Positions 26,982 to 32,880 of a stretch of 64,000 nucleotides of DNA are shown in pieces. Below the pieces are notes generated by a model. It saw nothing but the letters and a program-made list of their open reading frames with translations. It searched no databases and was not told the origin of the DNA. The position numbers and the translations under genes were made by a program. Positions within the stretch are counted from its first letter, which is position 1, and each line of letters opens with the position of its first letter. The stretch comes from Caproiciproducens faecalis (GTDB lineage: Bacteria; Bacillota; Clostridia; Oscillospirales; Acutalibacteraceae): assembly GCF_019448085.1 (NCBI RefSeq), contig NZ_JAGFNZ010000002.1, positions 806,001 to 870,000 of the forward strand, given 5' to 3'.

Positions 26982-27081
26982 AGCGATACCCCTTCGTTTT
27001 ATGTAAATTAATTTGAAGGACGGCAAAATAAGAAATATTCGTAATCAGCAGCTGATGACGGCAAATTGATTGCGAATTATG

Positions 27082-27354
27082 CTAAAAGCAAATCTGGAAA
27101 AGAACCGCTGCCAAAACAAAAAGGACAAAACAAAGCATCACAATTGCCCAATAAAATTCGTCCTTTTTCTGTGTTGCTTTCGCCTTTGAGCGAATAATCG
27201 GAGATCCCACAATCAACAGAATCGCAGCAGCGCTCAGCATTTCTGAAAGAATAGAGTTTGACTGCAAAAATGTACGGTTATAAAGGAAAAGGGAAAATCC
27301 AAGTATAATCATGAAGATACTTACCGCTAAATTTTTATATGATATTTCTTTCAA
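27082..27354 (-). CDS. Small membrane protein, paralogue of the 25154 gene
   Basis: A 90-residue protein with two to three hydrophobic segments. LGFSLFLYNRTFLQSNSILSE and ILLIVGSPII match the gene at 25154, including the polar loop after the second helix (RSKAKATQKKDEF). The start is a TTG (TTG AAA GAA), preceded by a GGATGTGAT stretch that the paralogue also has. Two related copies about 1.9 kb apart suggest duplication within the block. Function unknown. Confidence 0.65.
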   Translation of the reverse strand: MKEISYKNLAVSIFMIILGFSLFLYNRTFLQSNSILSEMLSAAAILLIVGSPIIRSKAKATQKKDEFYWAIVMLCFVLFVLAAVLFQICF

Positions 27355-27432
27355 GAAATCACATCCAATTTCATTGTGGATAATTCAATACGATCTTTAC
27401 AATTCGTATAGCCCGGGGCGCCATGCTGCTCT

Positions 27433-27495
27433 GGCTTCGGCAATCCGAATCAGTTCGTCCTTTGAAATCACGGAGCTAATTAGCATCAAGTTCTG
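27433..27495 (-). pseudogene. Fragment of a DUF4367 gene C-terminus
   Basis: On the minus strand the frame reads NLMLISSVISKDELIRIAEA, almost the same as SLVLSSVISKDELIQIAESV at the end of the DUF4367 protein at 28539. Only about 20 codons are left; it has no start or ribosome site and runs into unrelated codons before a stop. It marks an old partial duplication of the sigma/DUF4367 locus. Confidence 0.75.
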
Positions 27496-27509
27496 TGCGC
27501 TTCATCTTT

Positions 27510-28013
27510 TTATTCCAAGTTTACAGGAATCTCGATATTTTTCTCTTCCAATTGAACAATTGCGGTTTTGTAAAGACTTCTTCCAGATTCATCATAATCG
27601 TATATCGTAAAAGGAAGATGCGGATTCTCTTTCTGGTCAGGCGTCATGTTCATAAGTAAAATATCACTGACAGTTTTTCCGTTCATGCGAACCAGTTTAA
27701 TATTGCAGCGAGGCACGTTTTCCCAGTGGCCGTCAAGGGATACCTCTCCCGCAATAAACCCTTTTACATCCTTAAGCTCCTCTCTTGAATTATAAATCCA
27801 GATATCCGGAGATTTCTTCTCCAAAAAGGTGTCATAGTCCCGGTAACGGGTGAACTGCACATGAATACTGCCGTTTTTGCCGCTGTACCGCGCGGTTTCC
27901 GGCTCCGACCGGCCGCCGGGGAAAAAGAAAACTGCAGCCATGAGCACAAGGCCGCAAAGTATCATGCCACCCGATATTGCTTCCCGCCTGGTAAAATATT
28001 TCGTAAATTTCAT
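27510..28013 (-). CDS. Membrane-anchored protein of unknown function
   Basis: A 167-residue protein. MKFTKYFTRREAISGGMILCG begins with a basic stretch and one span (about residues 17-35), followed by an outside domain of about 130 residues with several charged, beta-type segments (VQFTRYRDYDTFLEK, IWIYNSREELKDVKGFIAGEVSLDG, PHLPFTIYDYDESGRSLYKT). No family motif was recognised. The start at 28013 is chosen for its GGTGG site and fit to the helix; the frame is open to 28052. It follows the DUF3888-like gene in one same-strand run. Confidence 0.65.
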   Translation of the reverse strand: MKFTKYFTRREAISGGMILCGLVLMAAVFFFPGGRSEPETARYSGKNGSIHVQFTRYRDYDTFLEKKSPDIWIYNSREELKDVKGFIAGEVSLDGHWENVPRCNIKLVRMNGKTVSDILLMNMTPDQKENPHLPFTIYDYDESGRSLYKTAIVQLEEKNIEIPVNLE

Positions 28014-28053
28014 GATTCCACCCATTCCTCCCTTCAGTCGGCCACCTTCCAAC

Positions 28054-28497
28054 TCATGGCAATGGTTTTTTGATTAAGGATTGAAGGTTTTGAGGTAAAT
28101 CATAACTTTTCAAATGCTCATATTTTTTCATGTTGACAGTCCCATCTGCTGATATCTCAAATATCATTTTATCTCGTCCGATAGAAACATGGGGACCAAC
28201 ATAAGGCTCTAATTCGACTGTTACGGTATAAATTGAACTGCCTGCATCTCCGGCAATACTTGTAATTTTAGAGTCTCCCAAATAGGCAGCGACTGTCGGC
28301 TCAATAGATAGATATGGCTCGTAAAAATCATCAACAGATTTCTGAATTTTAGGAATTAAAAGTGTTATTACGATTTTATCTAATCTCTCTGAATCGTCCG
28401 AGCTCACAGGACTTTTACCTGTGTATCCTAAAGCATACACCGTAACACCGGTTGCAATAATTACCAAAATTAGTGCAGTACTTAATAGCTTTTTCAT
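28054..28497 (-). CDS. DUF3888-like exported protein
   Basis: A 147-residue protein with an N-terminal signal or anchor (MKKLLSTALILVIIATGVTVYA). The mature part contains DKIVITLLIPKIQKSVDDFYEPYL and then VELEPYVGPHVSIGRDKMIFEIS with KKYEHLKSYDLPQNLQSLI at the end. This is the order of motifs I recall for DUF3888 proteins of Bacillus and Clostridium. GGGGTGATAAA precedes the ATG at 28497. It lies 41 bases behind the DUF4367 gene and may be part of the sigma operon. Function unknown. Confidence 0.75.
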   Translation of the reverse strand: MKKLLSTALILVIIATGVTVYALGYTGKSPVSSDDSERLDKIVITLLIPKIQKSVDDFYEPYLSIEPTVAAYLGDSKITSIAGDAGSSIYTVTVELEPYVGPHVSIGRDKMIFEISADGTVNMKKYEHLKSYDLPQNLQSLIKKPLP

Positions 28498-28538
28498 TTT
28501 ATCACCCCATATTATAACATTCACGACGGAACCCCGTG

Positions 28539-29276
28539 TTATTTTTGCTGCTCTACGCTTTCGGCAATCTGAATCAGTTCGTCCTTTGAAATTACGGAAC
28601 TGAGCACAAGACTGGTTTTTTTGCTCTGCCACAGGACATAGGATCTGTCCTCCGCTCTTTTCGCCTCAAACAGAACCGCTTTTTCCCCTTTTATGGTGAT
28701 TTCATGGTAAGTGGTATGCTCGGAATCAATCGACATTTTCCCCGCTTTGTCCAAAGGCGTCTGTGTAAAGGTCACGGAAGCGCCCTTCCCGTTTTCATAA
28801 GTGATCTTGTGAACGGGGCCGACATCCTTTTCCTCCGCCACAAAGAATCCTTCCGGCAGGTACTGCGGCTCCCAAACTTCCGGCTGTTCCACGGCAGGGG
28901 ATTCTTCGCCGGAAGCACCGCTTGTCGTTTCCTGAAAATGGATATCCACATGCTCGGCTTTCCACTCCAGTACGGAATTGAAAATGGCGTTCCTGCTGGC
29001 TTCCACACTTAGCAGGCTGCCTATGGAAATCGGAATGATAATCGCAACGATCACCGCCGCCCGCTTTGCAAGCTGCGAAAGCTTTTTCCGCCTGTTCCGG
29101 CGGTCGCTTTCCTTTATAAGGCTCCGTATCCCTTTCTCAAGCTGTTCCGAGGGCGCGTACTCCCTGTTCAGCTCCTGCTCAGACGGCAAAGCGTCCAGTT
29201 CACGCTGAAAATTCTCCGCTGCCGCCGCTTTCAGAAGCGTGTCAAACAGCCGGAGGTTCAGTTCCGATTCATTCAT
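28539..29276 (-). CDS. DUF4367-domain membrane protein, probable anti-sigma factor
   Basis: A 245-residue protein. Its cytoplasmic N-terminal 70 residues are charged and helical (FDTLLKAAAAENFQRELDALP), one span covers about residues 70-95 (AVIVAIIIPISIGSLL), and the outer part is a DUF4367 domain (VWEPQYLPEGFFVAEEK, VTFTQTPLDKAGKMS, EKAVLFEAKRAEDRSYVLW). This layout and its eight-base overlap with the sigma gene point to a membrane-held anti-sigma factor that senses an outside signal. That role is inference; no zinc-finger anti-sigma motif is present. Confidence 0.8.
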   Translation of the reverse strand: MNESELNLRLFDTLLKAAAAENFQRELDALPSEQELNREYAPSEQLEKGIRSLIKESDRRNRRKKLSQLAKRAAVIVAIIIPISIGSLLSVEASRNAIFNSVLEWKAEHVDIHFQETTSGASGEESPAVEQPEVWEPQYLPEGFFVAEEKDVGPVHKITYENGKGASVTFTQTPLDKAGKMSIDSEHTTYHEITIKGEKAVLFEAKRAEDRSYVLWQSKKTSLVLSSVISKDELIQIAESVEQQK

Positions 29277-29826
29277 TGCCTTTCTCCCTCCTGCTCATCT
29301 CTTGCATAAGCGCCTTTCGGGCGCGCTGAAACCGAACGCGGACATTTTCCTGAGAAATTGCCAGCATTTCTGCGATTTCTTCATCCTCATACTCATAAAT
29401 CAGCTTCAGCCTTAACACATCCTTGTAATGTTCGTTCAGGCAGGAAAGGCAATCCATAACAAAATGATAGCTTTCTGCGGAAACAATCATTTCCAGTGGG
29501 GCGTCGTCCCCGACTGCGGTAATTTCAGTTTCAAGCAGCTCCAGCGGAACGCTGTGCCTGCGTTTTTCGCTTTTCAGCATATCGTAAGAAATATGCCTCA
29601 CTATGATAACGACTAACCCCTTGGTTTTGTTACAGTTTTCAAAGCGAAATTTTTGTAAATTATCAATTATTTTTATGAATGCCTGAGAAACGGCCTCTTC
29701 CGCACTGCTTCTGTCCTTTAAAATTCCCTGTGCTATGTACAACATGGTGCTGCTATAACGGTTATAAAGCTCTTCCACAAAACTGCGGTCCGACTCATTT
29801 TGGATCATTTGTATAAAAATCAGCAC
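29269..29826 (-). CDS. ECF-type RNA polymerase sigma factor
   Basis: A 185-residue sigma-70 family member with only regions 2 and 4. Region 2 includes LYNRYSSTMLYIAQGILKDRSSAEEAVSQAFIKI and KTKGLVVIIVRHISYDMLKSEKRR. Region 4 is LNEHYKDVLRLKLIYEYEDEEIAEML with the helix-turn-helix ISQENVRVRFQRARKALM. The start is GTG at 29826 with AAAGGGAATG upstream, giving the familiar MLIFIQMIQNE opening; an ATG at 29808 is possible. It overlaps the DUF4367 gene. A stretch of its coding sequence (29603-29634) copies the promoter repeat found elsewhere in the block. Confidence 0.92.
   Translation of the reverse strand: MLIFIQMIQNESDRSFVEELYNRYSSTMLYIAQGILKDRSSAEEAVSQAFIKIIDNLQKFRFENCNKTKGLVVIIVRHISYDMLKSEKRRHSVPLELLETEITAVGDDAPLEMIVSAESYHFVMDCLSCLNEHYKDVLRLKLIYEYEDEEIAEMLAISQENVRVRFQRARKALMQEMSRREKGNE
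29603..29634 (-). promoter_or_regulatory. Promoter-like repeat inside the sigma factor coding sequence
   Basis: TGTAACAAAACCAAGGGG followed by TTAGTCGTTATCATAG on the minus strand matches promoter repeat B at 29 of 37 positions by hand alignment, with the same 15-base gap between GTTACA and CGAC. It encodes CNKTKGLVVIIV of region 2. If active it would start transcripts inside the sigma gene that still carry the DUF4367 gene. Confidence 0.5.
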
Positions 29827-29867
29827 TTTTCATTCCCTTTCTTGTTTTCAAGAATTAAGTTATTGTC

Positions 29868-29896
29868 ATTATAACAATTTAATTTTAGTTTGACAA
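29868..29896 (-). promoter_or_regulatory. Sigma-A promoter of the sigma factor operon
   Basis: On the minus strand TTGTCA and TATAAT are exactly 17 bases apart, 42 bases ahead of the GTG start. Confidence 0.65.
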
Positions 29897-29921
29897 ATAA
29901 ACGTAAAACGGAAAGGGATAT

Positions 29922-29960
29922 AAAAAGCACGGCCATGAATCCTTTTCGAAATTCACGGCC
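29922..29960 (-). terminator. Terminator after the 30008 gene
   Basis: GGCCGTGAAT and ATTCATGGCC form a near-perfect hairpin on the minus strand followed, after GTGC, by TTTTTAT. It separates the upstream membrane-protein genes from the sigma operon. Confidence 0.65.
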
Positions 29961-30007
29961 ATAATCATTCAACAACAAACACTGTGGATCTCTCCATTGT
30001 ACCAATA

Positions 30008-30421
30008 TTATTCCTCCGGCTTTTGGGGTCGGTACCGTTTGTCTCCTATCGTCCGGATAATGATAAGCAGGATTAACACAATGGCAAAATTACGCTTAAG
30101 CCACATTGGCCCCGGGATTAACAGAACGATCAGCCAAAGGAGAGTTACCAGAACCCTGACCTGTTCGGCAAACCGGTATATGTGATAAAAAGCACCGCTT
30201 GCGGGCTGTAATGGCAAATGGTACTGTTCCAGGTCCATTGACCAGCGACTTTCTATAATAACCAGCCATAGCCAGAACAGAACCGAAACGATTGGCTTAT
30301 CGGTTTCTGGAACAGAAAACACCGCCAAAACCAGCACCAAAGGCAGAATCAGATATAGCCGCTTTGTAAGGGGATATAAAAAGTGTACGATTTTATGATT
30401 GAAATTTTCAAGAAAATTCAA
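30008..30421 (-). CDS. Four-span membrane protein, intact paralogue of the broken 26215 gene
   Basis: A 137-residue membrane protein: NHKIVHFLYPLTKRLYLILPLVLVLAVFSVP at the front, VLFWLWLVIIESRWSM, a loop DLEQYHLPLQPASGAFYHIYRFA and two more helices, then the basic tail RTIGDKRYRPQKPEE. The start is TTG at 30421 with AGGGAG about eight bases before. The frameshifted copy 3.8 kb away keeps every one of these segments. No known family was recognised; the charged tail suggests a cytoplasmic partner. Confidence 0.65.
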   Translation of the reverse strand: MNFLENFNHKIVHFLYPLTKRLYLILPLVLVLAVFSVPETDKPIVSVLFWLWLVIIESRWSMDLEQYHLPLQPASGAFYHIYRFAEQVRVLVTLLWLIVLLIPGPMWLKRNFAIVLILLIIIRTIGDKRYRPQKPEE

Positions 30422-30492
30422 CAGAACACTCCCTCTCTACTTTCCGCACATCCTTCACAGTAAAACCCTTACGGCATTTTCCCGAATGAAAA

Positions 30493-30735
30493 TTATTCAG
30501 CCTTTTTGCTATGATAGAAATACCCTACTGCACCGAGGATAAGCTCTGCAACCGCTAAAAAATAAAAATTTCTTGAATTAATATATAAGATGTCATCAGA
30601 GAAAGTTGTTGCATGTGTCACTAAATAGATCATAAAAATGCTGGATAAAATATCTGAAAAAAATATTGCGATGCCTAAAGTCATACAGCCAAGCAGAAAT
30701 AATACCCCACAAAAAATTGCTGAAATCTTATGCAT
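30493..30735 (-). CDS. Small membrane protein, unknown
   Basis: An 80-residue protein with an N-terminal helix (ISAIFCGVLFLLGCMTLGIAIFF), a middle hydrophobic stretch and a last helix (FYFLAVAELILGAVGYFYHSKKAE) ending in a basic tail. GGAG lies seven bases before the ATG at 30735. A damaged copy of the sequence around its start is found near 31384-31447. Not recognised. Confidence 0.6.
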   Translation of the reverse strand: MHKISAIFCGVLFLLGCMTLGIAIFFSDILSSIFMIYLVTHATTFSDDILYINSRNFYFLAVAELILGAVGYFYHSKKAE

Positions 30736-30756
30736 AGTCATACTCCAATTTAAATA

Positions 30757-31275
30757 CTAGGTCAAATCATCCACCTGATAGGACAAGAAAACATGGTCAT
30801 TATACTCTTTCATTTCCTTGAATTCTTCGGTGAAATCTTGTGATAAATCATTGATTCGCCCAACATGATAGCGAACTTTTTTATTTTTAAATGTGAAATC
30901 TCCACTGATTTTTGTAAATGAATTATTTTCCAAGTCATAACAAGGTATGCTTTTCGTAACATAAAACCCTTTTGTATCGTGATGGAGAACAGCCGCAGTA
31001 AAAACTTTCATTTTTGTTCCCGCGTTTGTACTCATTTCAGAAGCTATTGCAACAGCTTCTATGAACAGCAATTCATTTTCGTTTACCTGCTCCTGATGAA
31101 TGATAGAGTACGAATCGAAGCCAGTGTCCTTGTTGAAACAAGCAGAAAGAGCATCCTGCGGTTTGCCGTAATGATTAAGATTATCATCTGGAATCAATCT
31201 GCTACTTTGAAAATAAATAAGGCCCAAAATGAAAAACAAGACAAATAGTAATAGAATTAAATAGAATCTTTTCAT
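30757..31275 (-). CDS. Membrane-anchored extracytoplasmic protein, unknown
   Basis: A 172-residue protein with one N-terminal span (MKRFYLILLLFVLFFILGLIYF) and an outside domain of about 145 residues, rich in charged and aromatic residues (LLFIEAVAIASEM, TAAVLHHDTKGFYVTK, KKVRYHVGRINDLSQDF). The start at 31275 is the one that fits a signal anchor; 31287 is an alternative. It ends 22 bases before the 30493 gene. No family was recognised. Confidence 0.6.
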   Translation of the reverse strand: MKRFYLILLLFVLFFILGLIYFQSSRLIPDDNLNHYGKPQDALSACFNKDTGFDSYSIIHQEQVNENELLFIEAVAIASEMSTNAGTKMKVFTAAVLHHDTKGFYVTKSIPCYDLENNSFTKISGDFTFKNKKVRYHVGRINDLSQDFTEEFKEMKEYNDHVFLSYQVDDLT

Positions 31276-31294
31276 AATAAGTTCCATTTCATAT

Positions 31295-31344
31295 AATAAT
31301 TCTTCTCAAAGGTGTAGCTTGCGCTACACCTTTGAGAAATTATT
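31295..31344. repeat. Long inverted repeat upstream of the 30757 gene
   Basis: TTCTCAAAGGTGTAGC pairs perfectly over 16 bases around TTGC, and the flanking AATAAT/ATTATT extend it past a small bulge to about 22 bases per arm. It lies just upstream of the 30757 gene and could be a terminator of the preceding transcript or a remnant of a small element. Confidence 0.6.
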
Positions 31345-31383
31345 AAAATATTACCATGTACTCGATCAGCAAGTCATTTACCC

Positions 31384-31447
31384 ACGAAAAATCGCTGAAA
31401 TCTTATGCAAAGTCATAATCCAATCTAAATACTAGGTCAAATCATCC
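31384..31447 (-). repeat. Remnant copy of the 30493/30757 junction
   Basis: GCTGAAATCTTATGCA, then AGTCATA-TCCAAT and TAAATACTAGGTCAAATCAT repeats the sequence at about 30718-30770, where one gene ends and the next begins. Only about 60 bases remain, so a neighbouring copy of these genes was once here. Confidence 0.6.
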
Positions 31448-31530
31448 TAGAACAAGAAAACATTATTATTAATGATAAAATATTTACAGCAGAAATGATC
31501 CAGTAGATGATTTTGGTAATAAAGGCCATT

Positions 31531-31635
31531 TTATGATTGTTTTTTTTTCTCAAAGTAACTGCCGATAATATTCGTTAAGACCAATACGATAACCCAGATA
31601 ATTATAAAAATGATATTTAGATATTTATCTACCAT
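31531..31635 (-). CDS. Tiny single-span membrane peptide, 34 residues
   Basis: ATG at 31635 has AAAGGA eight bases before it and opens a 34-codon frame: MVDKYLNII, a helix of about 18 hydrophobic residues, and a basic end FEKKKQS. Such small alpha-helical peptides are easy to miss and could act as a regulator or toxin, but there is no homology evidence. It is the first gene downstream of promoter repeat B. Confidence 0.5.
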   Translation of the reverse strand: MVDKYLNIIFIIIWVIVLVLTNIIGSYFEKKKQS

Positions 31636-31705
31636 TATGCTTTTCCTTTCTTCACAATCCTTATAAATTATCTATGAGTTTGATAAGAAATTACTTCATC
31701 GGAAT

Positions 31706-31823
31706 AGCTTGAGAATTTATTCTAAATGCGTGTCGCGCGCCATGCATTTAACGGCTTCTATTTTTCCCTTTACTATATAAACGACTGACCCCCTTGTTTT
31801 GTTACACTTTTTCCCAAACTTTT
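31706..31823 (-). repeat. Direct repeat copy B (promoter plus leader)
   Basis: About 118 bases, from AATTTATTCTAAATGCG to the T-rich tract after GTTACAC, recur almost unchanged at 32634-32747. The copies differ mainly at the spacer (GTCAG here, CTGCG there) and one base near CCCAAAC. Confidence 0.8.
31773..31806 (-). promoter_or_regulatory. Promoter repeat B (candidate ECF sigma promoter)
   Basis: Minus strand TGTAACAAAACAAGGGGG then TCAGTCGTTTATATAG; GTTACA and CGAC on the + strand are 15 bases apart as in A, C and the sigma gene. Confidence 0.6.
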
Positions 31824-31883
31824 TTTATTTTATTTTTCAAGTCCCCCCATCGTGGACAAATTGACCCGTATAAAAAGCCACGC

Positions 31884-31920
31884 AAAAAAGCGGCCATGAG
31901 CACATGTACTCATGGCCGCT
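31884..31920 (-). terminator. Terminator after the 31987 gene
   Basis: AGCGGCCATGAG pairs over 12 bases around an eight-base loop, with a run of T on the minus-strand side. Nearly the same hairpin ends the uracil permease gene at 32808. Confidence 0.75.
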
Positions 31921-31986
31921 ACCACAAATTCTTCAGCTACCCAAAAGGAGAGACCATTCTTTCAACCGTTCCTCATTCCCTAAATT

Positions 31987-32289
31987 TCATTGATAGAACA
32001 ACAGATGTACGGTAAACGTAATGGCAAAATAAAGGATAAACATACCAAACAAGAAACGAACATCATTTGCCAAACTGTCGCTCTTCTTCCATGCAAAACA
32101 ATGCCATTTTCTGCACTCCTTTATGATGGAATATATGGTAGAAACATTAAAAGTAAGTAAAGCTATTATGGGAGCCAAATACAGTTCACTAGGATATATT
32201 TTTCTTAAAGATGCTCCATATCCTAATAGGGTGACCCCTATAAAGTAAAAAAACATTTCAACGGACTTTGGAAAATCTTTCTGTTTCAG
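31987..32289 (-). CDS. Small three-span membrane protein, unknown
   Basis: About 100 residues with three helices (VEMFFYFIGVTLLGYGASL, LYLAPIIALLTFNVSTIYSII, FLFGMFILYFAITFTVHLLF) and a basic, Trp-containing loop (KECRKWHCFAWKKSD). AAAGGAGGGG is seven bases before a CTG codon at 32289, the best-placed start; the farther ATG at 32367 would run through unlike sequence. No known family was recognised. Confidence 0.55.
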   Translation of the reverse strand: MKQKDFPKSVEMFFYFIGVTLLGYGASLRKIYPSELYLAPIIALLTFNVSTIYSIIKECRKWHCFAWKKSDSLANDVRFLFGMFILYFAITFTVHLLFYQ

Positions 32290-32332
32290 AAACGCCCCTC
32301 CTTTAAGAAATTTAATTTTAGTACAATACTGA

Positions 32333-32623
32333 TTACACGTTATAAAGCAATGGTCCATTTCCTTCAAAGATTTTTACATCTGTACCTAGTGATGTTGTCT
32401 TGCCATCCTTTACAACATATGCCTTTGTTGTAACTTCTGTTTGAAAATATGCGAATACGCCGCTAACGTAAACTTCACGATATCGTTTGGTTACAGTTCC
32501 GTAGGTATAATCATCTGTGAATAGAGGTACCTGTGCCATCCCCGATGCTAAAGTAGATTTGTTTGTATGTGACGGAAATGAGTGGAGGAATTTTTCACCC
32601 CAAACCTTGCCCATCGGAATCAT
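32333..32623 (-). CDS. Short protein of unknown function, possibly truncated
   Basis: A 96-residue frame with mostly beta-type segments (TYGTVTKRYREVYVSGVFAYFQTEVTTKAYVV). It has no signal peptide or membrane span, unlike its neighbours, and the ribosome site (GAGAAGAG) is poorly spaced for either ATG. It lies directly behind promoter repeat C. It may be the remaining part of a secreted protein that has lost its signal sequence; this is a guess. Confidence 0.45.
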   Translation of the reverse strand: MIPMGKVWGEKFLHSFPSHTNKSTLASGMAQVPLFTDDYTYGTVTKRYREVYVSGVFAYFQTEVTTKAYVVKDGKTTSLGTDVKIFEGNGPLLYNV

Positions 32624-32633
32624 CTCTTCTCAG

Positions 32634-32747
32634 TTAATTTATTCTAAATGCGTGTCGCGCGCCATGCATTTAACGGCTTCTATTTTTCCCTTTACTATAT
32701 AAACGACGCAGCCCCCTGTTTTGTTACACTTTTTCGCAAACTTTTTT
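32634..32747 (-). repeat. Direct repeat copy C (promoter plus leader)
   Basis: The second copy of the roughly 118-base repeat described at 31706, including the inverted AAATGC/GCATTT pair of the leader. It directly precedes the 32333 frame. Confidence 0.8.
32694..32728 (-). promoter_or_regulatory. Promoter repeat C (candidate ECF sigma promoter)
   Basis: Minus strand TGTAACAAAACAGGGGGC then TGCGTCGTTTATATAG, with the same 15-base gap between GTTACA and CGAC (on the + strand) as the other copies. Confidence 0.6.
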
Positions 32748-32807
32748 TATTTTATTACTTTTAAGCTGTCAGCGGGGGGTAAATATCATTTATGGGCAGA
32801 ACCACAC

Positions 32808-32849
32808 AAAAAAGCGGCCATGAGCACGTTCTGTACTCATGGCCGCTTT
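32808..32849 (-). terminator. Terminator after the uracil permease gene
   Basis: AAAGCGGCCATGAG pairs perfectly over 14 bases around an 11-base loop, and the minus strand continues with T. It isolates the permease from the repeat-C promoter. Confidence 0.8.
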
Positions 32850-32880
32850 GCGGTATCCTTTATTTCTATACTATGTGGGA

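Larger units (their letters stand above)
31636..31986. other. Intergenic stretch with promoter repeat B and a terminator
   Basis: Read on the minus strand, it holds the terminator of the 31987 gene, then promoter repeat B, then a leader of about 140 bases before the 34-residue peptide. The leader contains AAATGC and GCATTT as an inverted pair and a possible 8-codon frame, M-A-R-D-T-H-L-E. No larger gene is present. Confidence 0.55.

Noticed and set aside
28511-28545. A further copy of the sigma promoter before the DUF3888-like gene
   Set aside because: CACGACGG-AACCCC is similar to the -10 and spacer, but the GTTACA element is missing at the required distance.
24899-32880. Prophage or transposon island
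   Set aside because: No integrase, transposase, phage structural gene or attachment repeat was found; only small paralogous genes and repeats.
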